This document shows, piece by piece, positions 1 to 8,604 of a stretch of DNA of 64,000 nucleotides. The notes under the pieces are model-generated. The model did not search any database. It worked only from the letters and a program-made list of their open reading frames with translations, and was not told the DNA's origin. Within the stretch, counting starts at the first letter, position 1. Every line of letters starts with the position of its first letter. The DNA is taken from the NCBI RefSeq assembly GCF_001263415.1, contig NZ_LGTE01000006.1, positions 1 through 64,000 on the forward strand, in the 5' to 3' direction. The position numbers and the translations under genes are program-made. Source of the stretch: Thermincola ferriacetica. GTDB lineage: Bacteria > Bacillota > Thermincolia > Thermincolales > Thermincolaceae.

Positions 1-579
1 ATGATGGAGGTTTGCTGGTATAGCTTGTTTATCAGGCCAAAAAGCATATTGGCTTCCTGTCTGGTTATGGGCTGAAAACCAACTTTATCAAGTATGATAA
101 GATTAGCCGCATACAGTATCTTAAGTTTTTTCCGGCTTTTACCCGATATCATTTCGGTTTTTAAAGCGTGTACCAAGTCATCCATGGTTGTAAAATATAC
201 CCGGTATCCGGCATCTATCGCTGCCAATCCCATGGATACAGCAAGATGGGTTTTACCAACTCCGGGAGGGCCCAGGAACATAATGTTGTAGGCGCCTTCC
301 AGCCATGCCATATCAGTGAGCTGTTTCATCTGTCTTGTTTTGAAATCCGAAATCAAAGTCTTCCAGTGTTTTCATATACGGCAGATTTGCCGCTTTCAGC
401 CGTCTTAGTCTGCCTCGGTCCTGTCGCCCGTTTTGTTCGGCTTCGAGCAATTCCTTAATCGTCTGCAGCGGCGTCCATTCTTCTTTTTGGGCTTTTTCAA
501 GTATATCTTCGAGTTGCTTTGCAGCATATACCATGGCCAGGCTATTAAGCTGTTCCTGTACTGTGTAAAGAAGGTTCAT
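1..579 (-). pseudogene. istB: IS21-family helper ATPase IstB, frameshifted and cut by the window edge
   Basis: Minus-strand AAA+ helper ATPase of an IS21-type transposon. The first 88 residues read from ATG at 579 and give the IstB N-terminal helical region ending in LEDFDFGFQ. That frame stops at 313. The family sequence resumes in another frame (QMKQLTDMAWLEGAYNIMF, then the P-loop GPPGVGKTHLA) and stays open to base 1, so the C-terminus lies outside the window. The break sits at a run of four T (338-341, AAAA on the coding strand). Dropping one A restores a continuous IstB. ATG overlaps the upstream istA stop as ATGA, the usual IS21 coupling. It is most simply a decayed gene; a sequencing error in the homopolymer is possible. 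Confidence 0.85.
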
Positions 580-1037
580 TCTGTTTCACCCCCTTTGGCC
601 AGTACAGCATATTCGGATAACGACCGCTTTTGAGTCGTAACCTGTGGCAATATAACTACCTTTGGTTCCTGTTCAAGACGTTCAATTTCTTGCTCTATCG
701 TACCTTGGAAATAACGGGCGGCATCTCTAAATTCGACAGCGCTGTATAGACTGTTTGTTATGCAATAACTAAGCGCCTTCTGCCATGCCCGTTTATCATA
801 CTCTTTTAGGACGCCTTGTATCAGTTGGAATTGATCACGTGCGTACCGGGGTTTAAGCCGACGTATTTGGGCAAGTAAAAGCTCGGCTTCTTCGCTTTCC
901 TCCATGCCCCTGAAGGTTTTCGTTTGCATTTTATCCAAAAAATTGCTGTAATCCCTGACACAGTTGTTATTACGTATCAATCGCCCTTTTTCTTTAGAGA
1001 CAGGGTATTCTGCCAAAAGTATAGTCAAATTCGTCAA
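576..1037 (-). pseudogene. istA: IS21-family transposase IstA, C-terminal remnant only
   Basis: About 153 residues matching the C-terminal part of IS21 transposases: a KGRLIRNN-type strand after the catalytic core, then a helical tail with LKPRYARDQFQLIQ, followed directly by istB. Full-length IstA proteins are about 400-500 residues with an N-terminal HTH and a DDE core. Neither is present, and the sequence upstream of 1037 is non-coding and rich in palindromes. The only available start is a TTG, which is an artefact of the truncation. Together with the broken istB this shows an inactive IS21 copy. The element's ends cannot be placed because the left end lies outside the window. Confidence 0.8.
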
Positions 1038-1092
1038 ATATTTTTAATGTACTGTTCTTGTTACAATGGGGTTGGATAATTTTTTGGTGCAT

Positions 1093-1258
1093 GGTACCGG
1101 CTAGCCCACCGCATTTAGCCCACCGCCAATAAAGGTGGGCTTTCCGGTACCTTGATAAAATGACCACCGCCATTGGCGGAAATGCCTAACTTGTTGACAA
1201 CCTTATTTGGCGTTCCTTGACAACCGCCACTGACGGTTATCAAACTGCCGCCAAATAA
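1093..1258. repeat. Cluster of three palindromes next to the IS21 remnant
   Basis: Three consecutive inverted repeats. Arms 1093-1110 and 1134-1151 (GGTACCGG...GCCCACC and its complement, with a short internal mismatch) enclose a 23-base loop. CCGCCATTGGCGG at 1167-1179 is self-complementary except at its centre. TTATTTGGCG at 1203-1212 pairs with CGCCAAATAA at 1249-1258, with an inner AACCG/CGGTT pair at 1222-1226 and 1234-1238. CCGCCA-like cores recur several times and TTGACAACC occurs twice (1194 and 1218 regions). No coding potential is seen. It may be a MITE/REP-like element or the scar of the istA deletion. From 1259 to about 1400 the DNA is AT-rich without a convincing gene. Confidence 0.55.
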
Positions 1259-1548
1259 TGTGGTCTTCAACAATAAATAATAATAATGAAGTTAAATTTA
1301 TATTTAATAATATTCCTGTTATTAACGGAGGAGTAAAAGCGGTATATAATTTAAGTGACATAAACTGAATAATATTATCAAACCTAATAAATATGTAAAA
1401 ATAAGTTTTTTACAAGGAGGAGAGTTGCCTGTACTGGAAACAGGCACAAGTAGGAAGTGAGCAGGTAGTTAACCTTGTTATTAATGATATTAAGATAAAT
1501 AATGAAAAAGGTGTTGTCACATGTGGAAAGACATTAGTACCTATTCGG

Positions 1549-1848
1549 TTGATGTCGGAAAATCTAGGGGCCAAAGTAACATGGGATGCAATAAATAAAA
1601 TGGTAACTGTTGACACTAATGTTGGAGACGAATTAAAGAGAATTAAACTTTTCATTGGAAAACGAAATGCTTTTGTAAAAGAAATTCCTGTTCCCTTGGA
1701 AGTACCTGCAGAAATAAGAGGAAATTTGACTTACGTACCCTTAAGATTCCTGGGAGAAAATCTTGGTTTTGATGTTGGTTGGGATAATGTTACTAAAACG
1801 GTTTTAGTAAAGAAAAAAATAAGTATCCAGGTGCTATTTTTTAGCTGA
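1549..1848 (+). CDS. Stalk-domain (copper amine oxidase N-terminal-like) protein, N-terminus degraded
   Basis: Encodes the repeat pattern of the 'copper amine oxidase-like N-terminal' stalk domain common on Clostridia surface proteins: LVPIRLMSENLGAKVTWD, then YVPLRFLGENLGFDVGWD, each followed by a short TVxVD/TVLVK strand. In-frame homology extends upstream to about 1441 (VVNLVINDIKINN), but no ATG, GTG or TTG lies there. The strong AAGGAGG at 1414-1420 is followed only by an out-of-frame TTG (1425) that soon stops, or an in-frame CTG (1429). No signal peptide is present. It is probably the 3' remnant of a larger secreted protein. ATG 1549 is the first ordinary in-frame start apart from the TTG just before it. 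Confidence 0.5.
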   Translation: MMSENLGAKVTWDAINKMVTVDTNVGDELKRIKLFIGKRNAFVKEIPVPLEVPAEIRGNLTYVPLRFLGENLGFDVGWDNVTKTVLVKKKISIQVLFFS

Positions 1849-1881
1849 AAGCAAAAACGAATGTATTATATAACTTCTATT

Positions 1882-1920
1882 AAAAGCAGAGGTTTTAAAG
1901 CCTGTGCTTTTTAAGTGTCT
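1882..1920 (+). terminator. Rho-independent terminator after the stalk-domain fragment
   Basis: An 11-bp stem with one mismatch (1882-1892 and 1901-1911), loop TTTTAAAG, followed by a T-rich stretch reaching TCTTTTTT. It separates the fragment from the polysaccharide operon starting at 2035. Confidence 0.6.
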
Positions 1921-2034
1921 TTTTTATGGACAACATTTCCTTGGCAGAAAAATGAGAAATTAGGAGGATTTTAGCTTATTAAGTAGAAAATTAACAAAAG
2001 GCAAAGCAGAAATGGAAATTAAGGAAGGCTGCTT

Positions 2035-3402
2035 ATGTGGCTTACATATAACAAATCCAGATATTCTTTTTTTATAATGCTAGCAGATGCGGTAATTATT
2101 AATATTAGCATAGTTCTCGCTTATCTGGTTCGGTTTAACTTTGCTCTACCGGCATTTAATTTTCAACCGTACCTGGAGATGTCAGTTTGGATTACGTTAG
2201 GGGCCGTATTCTTTTTTCATGCTTACCACCTCTATTCCATTTCGGCCCGCACCAAGTGGGACGATCAGTTTTATTCAGTTATTTTGGCCGTAACCCTTAC
2301 CTTGATGTTAAGTATCTCCTTAACCTACATCAGCGCGAATTATTCTTTTCCCAGGTCTGTTTTTTTGTTAAGCTGGGTGCTACAAATTATGTTTATGCTG
2401 CTGTGGAGGTACTTCCTGTGGAAACTGAGCAAAAGGGTTTTAGGGGTACAAAAGGCTGTTTTAATCGGCGATAAACAGGACGCTGCAACACTGGCAGATG
2501 AACTGAAGAAATTTCCGGAAAGCCACATTGAGATTGCAGGGTTAATAGTTACGGAAAATAAACCGGTTGACAGAGTAGAAAAATACGAAGTACTGGGTGA
2601 CTTAACTAATTACGAAAGCATTCTGGCCAATACTGATTTGTATGATGTTGCAGTTATCACCCCTTCCCTGCCCATAACTATAAAAGAGAAAATAGTCTGC
2701 AGTTGTTATAATTACGGGAAAGAAGCGCTGCTCGTACCGGATTTATACGAAGTGCTTCTGATCAGGGCAAACCTTGATCTGATTGACGATATACCTTTGT
2801 TTAGCGTCAAAGACACCAACGGAAATAATGATCCGGTGAAACGGTGTTTAGATGTTGTGTTGGGAAGTATAGGACTTATAATTGCTCTACCGATAATGGC
2901 TGTTCTGGCAGTGATTATTAAATTAGACTCGCCGGGGCCTATCATTTATAGGCAAGAGAGGGTAACCAAAGGCGGCAGGGTTTTTACCTTGTACAAATTC
3001 AGGACCATGGTAGAAGATGCTGAAGCAACTACCGGACCTGTTTTTGCTATGGAAGATGACCAACGGGCAACAAGGGTAGGTAAGTTCCTGCGCAAATCCA
3101 GGTTGGATGAGCTTCCACAGTTGATAAATGTGATAAAAGGCGATATGAGCCTGGTGGGCCCAAGACCGGAACGACCGGTGTTTGTGGAGCGGTTCTCCAA
3201 AGAGATCAATGGTTATGACCATCGCCACAGGATGAAACCGGGCCTGACAGGGGTAGCTCAAGTTGCGGGCAAGTACGATACAGGGCCCAGGGAAAAATTG
3301 ATTTTTGATTTACTATACGCTAAGCGCAATGGTATTCTGGTTGATATTCAAATTCTGTTGAACACAGTAAAAGTGCTGTTTATGAGGGATAAGGCGTTAT
3401 GA
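2035..3402 (+). CDS. Polyprenyl glycosylphosphotransferase (polysaccharide initiator)
   Basis: Transfers a sugar phosphate from a nucleotide sugar onto undecaprenyl phosphate, starting lipid-linked repeat-unit synthesis at the membrane. The N-terminal half has several membrane segments, followed by a CoA-binding-like soluble segment (about residues 140-250). The C-terminal third is a bacterial sugar transferase domain: a membrane entry helix at about 280-300, then DSPGPIIYRQERV, YKFRTM, LDELPQLINVIKGDMSLVGPRPE and KPGLTGVAQV. The 455-residue length is normal for WbaP/WcaJ-like enzymes. AAGGAAGG at 2021 supports ATG 2035. The next gene overlaps it by 4 bases. A second paralogue lies at 39859, so at least two polymers may be initiated. 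The sugar cannot be told from sequence alone. Confidence 0.9.
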   Translation: MWLTYNKSRYSFFIMLADAVIINISIVLAYLVRFNFALPAFNFQPYLEMSVWITLGAVFFFHAYHLYSISARTKWDDQFYSVILAVTLTLMLSISLTYISANYSFPRSVFLLSWVLQIMFMLLWRYFLWKLSKRVLGVQKAVLIGDKQDAATLADELKKFPESHIEIAGLIVTENKPVDRVEKYEVLGDLTNYESILANTDLYDVAVITPSLPITIKEKIVCSCYNYGKEALLVPDLYEVLLIRANLDLIDDIPLFSVKDTNGNNDPVKRCLDVVLGSIGLIIALPIMAVLAVIIKLDSPGPIIYRQERVTKGGRVFTLYKFRTMVEDAEATTGPVFAMEDDQRATRVGKFLRKSRLDELPQLINVIKGDMSLVGPRPERPVFVERFSKEINGYDHRHRMKPGLTGVAQVAGKYDTGPREKLIFDLLYAKRNGILVDIQILLNTVKVLFMRDKAL

Positions 3403-4544
3403 GCACGAAAGTGCGCATTCTGGAGATTATTACGTTGGGCGAGATTGGCGGAGCGCAGAACGTATTTGCCGATTTAGTCCAAGGTATAACCGAATATGGC
3501 CGGAATGTCGAAATTGATATTGTCTTTGGGAAAGGGGATTATCTAAAAGAAATTTTTGCCGGTTGGCCTTTTGGCGAAGTAATACAAATACCTTTTATGG
3601 CAAGAAACTTAAATTTATCCGCAGACTTAAAAGTACTATTTTTTTTAAAGAGACTGTGTAAAGAACGTAAATACGATATTGTGCACTGCCATAGTTCCAA
3701 GGCTTCCTTTCTGGCACGCGTTGCGGCCCGATGGGCCGGTGTTCCCAGAATATGCATGACGGTACACGGACTACCCTTTCACCAGGGAATTTCACCAGTG
3801 GAATCAGCCGTTTACAGAGCTGTAGAAAAATTGGCCTTTCCTCTGGCGTCAGAATATATATTTGTTTCACGTGCTGATATAAAGGAGGCCTTAGAATTAG
3901 GGCTTCATGAGAATAAAGTAAAATTTATCCCCAATGGCAGACCTATACCCAAAAAGCCTATGCAAGGATTGCGCCAAAAATATGGAATTCCACGAGAAAG
4001 ACCCATTGTATGTATGGCGGCCAGACTCAGCCCTGTTAAAAATCCCATGTTTTTTTTGCGAGTGGCTAAAAGAGTTTTGCTGAAAATCCAAGAGGGCTGT
4101 AAACCGGTTTTTATCTTAATCGGTGACGGCCCTATGATGCAACAGTGTTTGGATTTTGTTAAAGGAACCGGTTTGGAGAGGGATATTCTCCTGACAGGAG
4201 AGATAAAAGAAGCTGCTGCACACTTTTGGGATGCCGATGTAGGGGTGCTTACATCTGAGTATGAAGCCTGTCCGCTTGTGCTGATAGAAGCTATGGCCAC
4301 CGGGACACCGGTAGTTGCTCCTGATGTGGGGGGGATTAGCGGTATTGTTCAGAAAGACCGGACAGGCTTTCTATATCCTGCAGGCAATGAAGAAGAAGCG
4401 GCTGCCTGTCTGATAAAATTGTTAAAGGATGAAAAGCTGCGCCGGGAAATGAAAAAGGCAGCTCTGCAAAGGTATTATGCAGAATTTACTGTCCAGAAAA
4501 TGATTGAAGGTTATATGAGTATTTTTGATTTGACAGGGGCTTAA
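3399..4544 (+). CDS. Glycosyltransferase family 4
   Basis: GT-B fold retaining transferase, cytoplasmic face, adding a sugar to a lipid-linked glycan. The N-terminal domain opens with the glycine-rich GEIGGAQNVFADL and has the acceptor-side IVHCHSSKASFLARVAARWAG. The C-terminal Glycos_transf_1 domain shows the ARLSPVKNP and LIGDGP motifs and the nucleotide-sugar site EACPLVLIEAMATGTPVVAPDVGG with the E-x7-E pattern. The 381-residue length is typical. ATGA overlap with the upstream initiator and only 2 bases to the next gene indicate translational coupling in one operon. Donor and linkage are unknown. Confidence 0.88.
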   Translation: MSTKVRILEIITLGEIGGAQNVFADLVQGITEYGRNVEIDIVFGKGDYLKEIFAGWPFGEVIQIPFMARNLNLSADLKVLFFLKRLCKERKYDIVHCHSSKASFLARVAARWAGVPRICMTVHGLPFHQGISPVESAVYRAVEKLAFPLASEYIFVSRADIKEALELGLHENKVKFIPNGRPIPKKPMQGLRQKYGIPRERPIVCMAARLSPVKNPMFFLRVAKRVLLKIQEGCKPVFILIGDGPMMQQCLDFVKGTGLERDILLTGEIKEAAAHFWDADVGVLTSEYEACPLVLIEAMATGTPVVAPDVGGISGIVQKDRTGFLYPAGNEEEAAACLIKLLKDEKLRREMKKAALQRYYAEFTVQKMIEGYMSIFDLTGA

Positions 4545-4546
4545 AA

Positions 4547-5773
4547 ATGCAAAATGCGTTAAAAAATTATTCACGTAAATTTGATGCTGTTGTTTGTCTT
4601 TCTGCCATAGACTGGGACTTTTTATGGCAGCGTACGCAGGAAATAATGTTTCAGTTTGCCTGTATGGGTTACCCCGTTCTTTTTGTTGAAAATACAGGTG
4701 TGCGCACGCCACGAATAAAGGATGTTCCCAGGGTATTAAACCGGGCAAAAAATGCGTTAGCCAAATTAAAAAATAGAACAGCCTGGGCAAGAAATAAACA
4801 ATACGCCGAATCATTAAAAATACATAGTCCTCTTGCATTGCCCTTTCCATATTTCAAGCCGGCCATTAAAATAAACAATATGTTGCTTAAACGCCGGATT
4901 ATGAAGTTCAGTCAGGAAACCGGGATACCTGTAAACCGCATGTTAATGTGGACCTACATGACAACACCGTTGGCTCTGGAACTGTCAAATGGGTTGCCCT
5001 GGGCCGGGGTAGTGGTTGATCTGGTCAGTGATCCTTGCAAGGTTCCCGGGGCGGAAAAGCTCAAACCTTTTCACCTGCAAATACTGCAGAGAGCTCACCT
5101 GGTTGCCTGCGCATCTAAGCCAATGTTCGATCAAGTTAAGACGCAAATGCCAAGCAATCAGGTTGACAAAGTCATATTGATTGAAGATGGATTTTCGGCC
5201 TGGCTGGCCGAGGCTGCTGATAAAGAAATAAATGTGGTTACAGATGCTTCTTTTCGACCGACGGCTGTTTACATCGGCGGAATTAATCAAAAAATCTGGT
5301 GGGAGGCTCTTATCCATCTCGCCAAGAACTTTCCTGAAGTATCGTTCGTTCTCATTGGGCCAAAAGAAACAGAAAAATTGCCCACCGATGAACTGCCTAA
5401 TGTGACATGGTTACCGCCTTTTTCAAATTACACCCAGCTAGGTGCATTTTTAAAGAGATGCCAAGTTGGTTTAATACCGTATGTAAAGGATACATATGTG
5501 GCGGGGATGAGGCCGGCCAAAATCAATGAATACATGGTCATGGGTTTGCCGATAGTAGCGACTAAGCTGCCGGAACTGGTAAGGTTTACAAAAGAACATG
5601 GCTCTGGGGTTATGTATGTGGCTGAAACTCCTGAAGAATTTGTTTTCGCACTGAAAAAAGCCCTTGAAGAGGATTGTATAAAATTACGTAGCAAACGAAG
5701 ACAAATAGCCCATGAGCATGCGTGGATAAAAGTCTGTGGTAAGTTAGAGGGAAAATTACACCAATTGATTTAA
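4547..5773 (+). CDS. GT-B glycosyltransferase, TuaH-like
   Basis: A 408-residue protein of the family-1/4 GT-B superfamily resembling teichuronic-acid-type transferases such as TuaH. Visible landmarks: an N-terminal segment WDFLWQRTQEIMFQFA (bullet-proof-start type), a middle VACASKPMFDQV, the domain-2 strand TAVYIGGINQKIWWEALIHL, and a C-terminal donor-site region PYVKDTYVAGMRPAKINEYMVMGLPIVAT. It starts 2 bases after the previous stop. A 177-base gap follows with no gene that I can see, and composition becomes more AT-rich there. This gene therefore probably closes the first small operon. Sugar specificity is not predictable. Confidence 0.8.
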   Translation: MQNALKNYSRKFDAVVCLSAIDWDFLWQRTQEIMFQFACMGYPVLFVENTGVRTPRIKDVPRVLNRAKNALAKLKNRTAWARNKQYAESLKIHSPLALPFPYFKPAIKINNMLLKRRIMKFSQETGIPVNRMLMWTYMTTPLALELSNGLPWAGVVVDLVSDPCKVPGAEKLKPFHLQILQRAHLVACASKPMFDQVKTQMPSNQVDKVILIEDGFSAWLAEAADKEINVVTDASFRPTAVYIGGINQKIWWEALIHLAKNFPEVSFVLIGPKETEKLPTDELPNVTWLPPFSNYTQLGAFLKRCQVGLIPYVKDTYVAGMRPAKINEYMVMGLPIVATKLPELVRFTKEHGSGVMYVAETPEEFVFALKKALEEDCIKLRSKRRQIAHEHAWIKVCGKLEGKLHQLI

Positions 5774-5950
5774 AGTTAAGATTAAAATACAGACAAAGAT
5801 AATATTTTATTGGAGGAAATTGACGTATGGTGTAGGAAAATTGGTTCTGAAGTGGAAATTTAATAAAGTTCTAAATTCCATTGATTTGAAGTGTAGTTTG
5901 GGCTGCAATTTGAAAGCTGGCAAATATAAAATAGTATTGAGGGATACTTA

Positions 5951-7720
5951 ATGAGAATTTTTAGGTCAGTTGTTGAACTGCTGGTAAGGAGTTTCCGGAT
6001 TTTAAAAGTTTATGGATTGCTGTATTTTATTCGGAGAGGTTGGAAATATGTGAAGAGACGTGGGTGGAGAAATTTGTTTGCTTCTGAGGACATAAACACC
6101 CAGTATCAAAAATGGATACATAAAAGAAAAGCTTATTATTCTGAGAAGCCATTTAATTGCAGTGTCGTTCCTGTTATCGGCATTATGATGCCTGTTAACT
6201 ATACAGAGCACATACGTATTCAAGATTCCGTAAAGTCTATATTAGCTCAGGATTCGCCATATTGGCATTTATATTTGGTAACTGATGACCCTACTGAACT
6301 CGGTACAAAAGAAAGCTTAGTAAAACAGATTAAAACGGATAAACGTATCTCAATTATTTGGCGTTCAGGTGCGGACGTTGCCGGTATTGTTAAAAAAATG
6401 ACTCAAGTAGATTATGTCTTATTTATGGATGTAAATGATCGTCTTAGTTCTGAAGCCGTGGCGACTTTTCAAAAAACTTTGATTAAAGACCGAAATTTAG
6501 ATTTGATATACGCCGATGAAGATACGTTTGACGGGGTGTCAGGTCAACGATTTAATCCTGTTTTTAAACCGGGATGGTCACCTCACTTATTACTTTCGTT
6601 TAACTATATTGGTCATCCAGTAGTATTACGTAAGGAATTATTAGAAAAGGTAGGCAAAACGGTATTTTTTAGTAACAACTGGGAATATAGGATTTTGTTA
6701 AGCCTGACTAACCTACATGTAAATGCCAAGCGAATACCGGAAATGTTGTGTAGTAGAATTAGTCCCGCCGATTTTATTGTAAATGAATCGGAGGAGAATC
6801 ATAATTCAGGTTATTTGGCAATAAAGGAAGCATTAAGTAAAAAAGGCCTTCATGCAACAGTTCGATTTTGTCCTGAGATGGGAATCTATGCTACTAGGTT
6901 GGGCATTAAAGAGAAAGAAAAGATTTCAATAATAATTCCCACTAAAGATAACGGTAAAATATTACAAGGATGTTTGGAGAGCATACTGGAAAAATCTAGT
7001 TATGACAACTATGAAATATTAATTATTGATAATGGCAGTACTGACGAATCTACTTTAATATTTTTGGCGGATATAAAAAAATTCGATAAGATTAGGGTAT
7101 TAAGTTATCTAAAGGAGTTTAATTACCCGCTGGTTAACAATTTTGGCGCAGCTAATGCAGCGGGAAAACATTTGGTTTTTTTAAATGATGATACCAAAGT
7201 AATCAGCTCTGATTGGCTGGAAGCTCTTCTTGAATACAGTCAGATGCAAGAGGTGGGCGCTGTAGGGGCATTGCTATTATTTCCTAACGGCCTCATTCAG
7301 CATGCCGGAATTGTTATCGGCATGAGAGGAAGCGCATCTCATGCTTTCTACAAATACGAAGCTGATAAGCCCGGTTATTTGAATTTAATTCAGTGTGTTC
7401 GGAATGTATCTGCGGTAACGGCAGCTTGCATGATGATTAAAGCTGAAACTTTTGCCAAAGTAGGTGGTTTTGATCCCAGGTTTCGGTTAGGCATGAACGA
7501 TGTAGATTTGTGTTTAAGGTTGTTAAAGATGGGTTTATATAATGTATATACGCCATATGCAAAGCTGATCCATTATGAATCATTAACCAGAAACGAATAT
7601 GTAGACGATAATGAAATTGAAATGTTTAAAAGACTTCATTGCGAATTTATATCTAATGGTGATCCCTATTATCATCCTGAACTAAGCCTTGAACGAAATG
7701 ACTATTCACTGGCAATATAA
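5951..7720 (+). CDS. Two-domain glycosyltransferase family 2 protein
   Basis: GT-A fold inverting transferase. Residues ~60-290 form a degenerate GT2-like domain (IYADEDTFDG is recognisable). Residues ~320-560 form a complete GT2 domain: SIIIPTKDNG, IDNGSTDEST, the metal-binding FLNDDTKV (DxD-like), and NDVDLCLRLLKMG near the end. This architecture is seen in rhamnan and O-antigen assembly enzymes. It opens the AT-rich cassette running to about 18132, just before the ABC exporter, so it probably builds the glycan exported by Wzm/Wzt. RBS GAGGG lies a few bases before ATG. Confidence 0.88.
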   Translation: MRIFRSVVELLVRSFRILKVYGLLYFIRRGWKYVKRRGWRNLFASEDINTQYQKWIHKRKAYYSEKPFNCSVVPVIGIMMPVNYTEHIRIQDSVKSILAQDSPYWHLYLVTDDPTELGTKESLVKQIKTDKRISIIWRSGADVAGIVKKMTQVDYVLFMDVNDRLSSEAVATFQKTLIKDRNLDLIYADEDTFDGVSGQRFNPVFKPGWSPHLLLSFNYIGHPVVLRKELLEKVGKTVFFSNNWEYRILLSLTNLHVNAKRIPEMLCSRISPADFIVNESEENHNSGYLAIKEALSKKGLHATVRFCPEMGIYATRLGIKEKEKISIIIPTKDNGKILQGCLESILEKSSYDNYEILIIDNGSTDESTLIFLADIKKFDKIRVLSYLKEFNYPLVNNFGAANAAGKHLVFLNDDTKVISSDWLEALLEYSQMQEVGAVGALLLFPNGLIQHAGIVIGMRGSASHAFYKYEADKPGYLNLIQCVRNVSAVTAACMMIKAETFAKVGGFDPRFRLGMNDVDLCLRLLKMGLYNVYTPYAKLIHYESLTRNEYVDDNEIEMFKRLHCEFISNGDPYYHPELSLERNDYSLAI

Positions 7721-7745
7721 ATTGTGCTGAAAGTAAGAAAATGTT

Positions 7746-8588
7746 ATGTTGATTCAGGAGGAGAATATTGTCAAAAAGATGAGTTATTTGAAACAGTTTT
7801 ATTTGTTCTTGATTGATACAATTAAGTGTAGAGGCCTAATTTTTGAATTAGCAAAAAAGGATTTTAGGGCAAAGCATTTAGGCTCATACCTTGGTATTCT
7901 TTGGGCCTTTGTTCAACCAACCATTACCATCTTGATTTTCTGGTTTGTATTTCAAGTTGGGTTTAAATCGACTCCTGTTGATAATTTTCCTTTTATACTG
8001 TGGCTTTTATGTGGGATGGTACCGTGGTTTTTCTTTTCGGAAGCTATATCCAATGCTACCAATGCTGTAATAGAAAACAGTTATCTTGTGAAGAAAGTAG
8101 TTTTCAGAGTCAGCATATTGCCAATCATTAAAATAGTATCGGCGTTATTTATTCATATATTTTTTATCATTTTTTTGTTTTTAATGTTTTTCTTATATGG
8201 TTACAAGCCAAATATTTACAATATACAAATAATCTATTATTTGTTGGCAACTGTTATTTTGGTTTTGGGGATTTCATGGATAACTTCGTCGCTAATAATT
8301 TTTCTAAGAGATATAGGACAAATAGTTGGAATGTTACTGCAGTTTGGTTTTTGGATGACTCCAATATTTTGGTCATTAAAAATAGTGCCTGAAAAGTATC
8401 ACAACATTTTGAAACTAAATCCCATCTATTATATAGTGGAAGGGTACCGGGAAAGTTTTATTTATCGTACATGGTTCTGGGAGCATTTATATTTAAGCAT
8501 TTATTTTTGGATTATAACTCTTTCTCTGTTTATAATCGGGGCTTTAATGTTTAGAAGACTTAGACCACACTTTGCAGATGTCTTATAA
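7746..8588 (+). CDS. wzm: ABC-2 type polysaccharide exporter permease (Wzm/TagG-like)
   Basis: Membrane subunit of an ATP-driven lipid-linked polysaccharide exporter. The ABC2_membrane pattern is clear: an N-terminal amphipathic segment (LAKKDFRAKHLGSYLGILWAF), then about six hydrophobic helices, including NPIYYIVEGYRESFI before the last pair. 280 residues is slightly longer than usual; the strong AGGAGG at 7757 lies 14 bases before an in-frame ATG at 7779, so the real start may be there. The wzt gene follows directly with its start at 8605. Adjacent transferases suggest the cargo is made in this cassette. Confidence 0.92.
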   Translation: MLIQEENIVKKMSYLKQFYLFLIDTIKCRGLIFELAKKDFRAKHLGSYLGILWAFVQPTITILIFWFVFQVGFKSTPVDNFPFILWLLCGMVPWFFFSEAISNATNAVIENSYLVKKVVFRVSILPIIKIVSALFIHIFFIIFLFLMFFLYGYKPNIYNIQIIYYLLATVILVLGISWITSSLIIFLRDIGQIVGMLLQFGFWMTPIFWSLKIVPEKYHNILKLNPIYYIVEGYRESFIYRTWFWEHLYLSIYFWIITLSLFIIGALMFRRLRPHFADVL

Positions 8589-8604
8589 TCATAAGGGGAT
8601 AATT

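Noticed and set aside
1288-1340. Short hydrophobic open frame (MKLNLYLIIFLLL...) as a signal peptide of the stalk gene
   Set aside because: It stops after 16 codons and is in AT-rich DNA where such frames arise by chance; no continuity with the stalk domain.
5813-5834. GGAGG followed by ATG in the gap before the GT2 gene, as a small gene
   Set aside because: The frame is ATG GTG TAG, only two codons, and no other frame there is longer.
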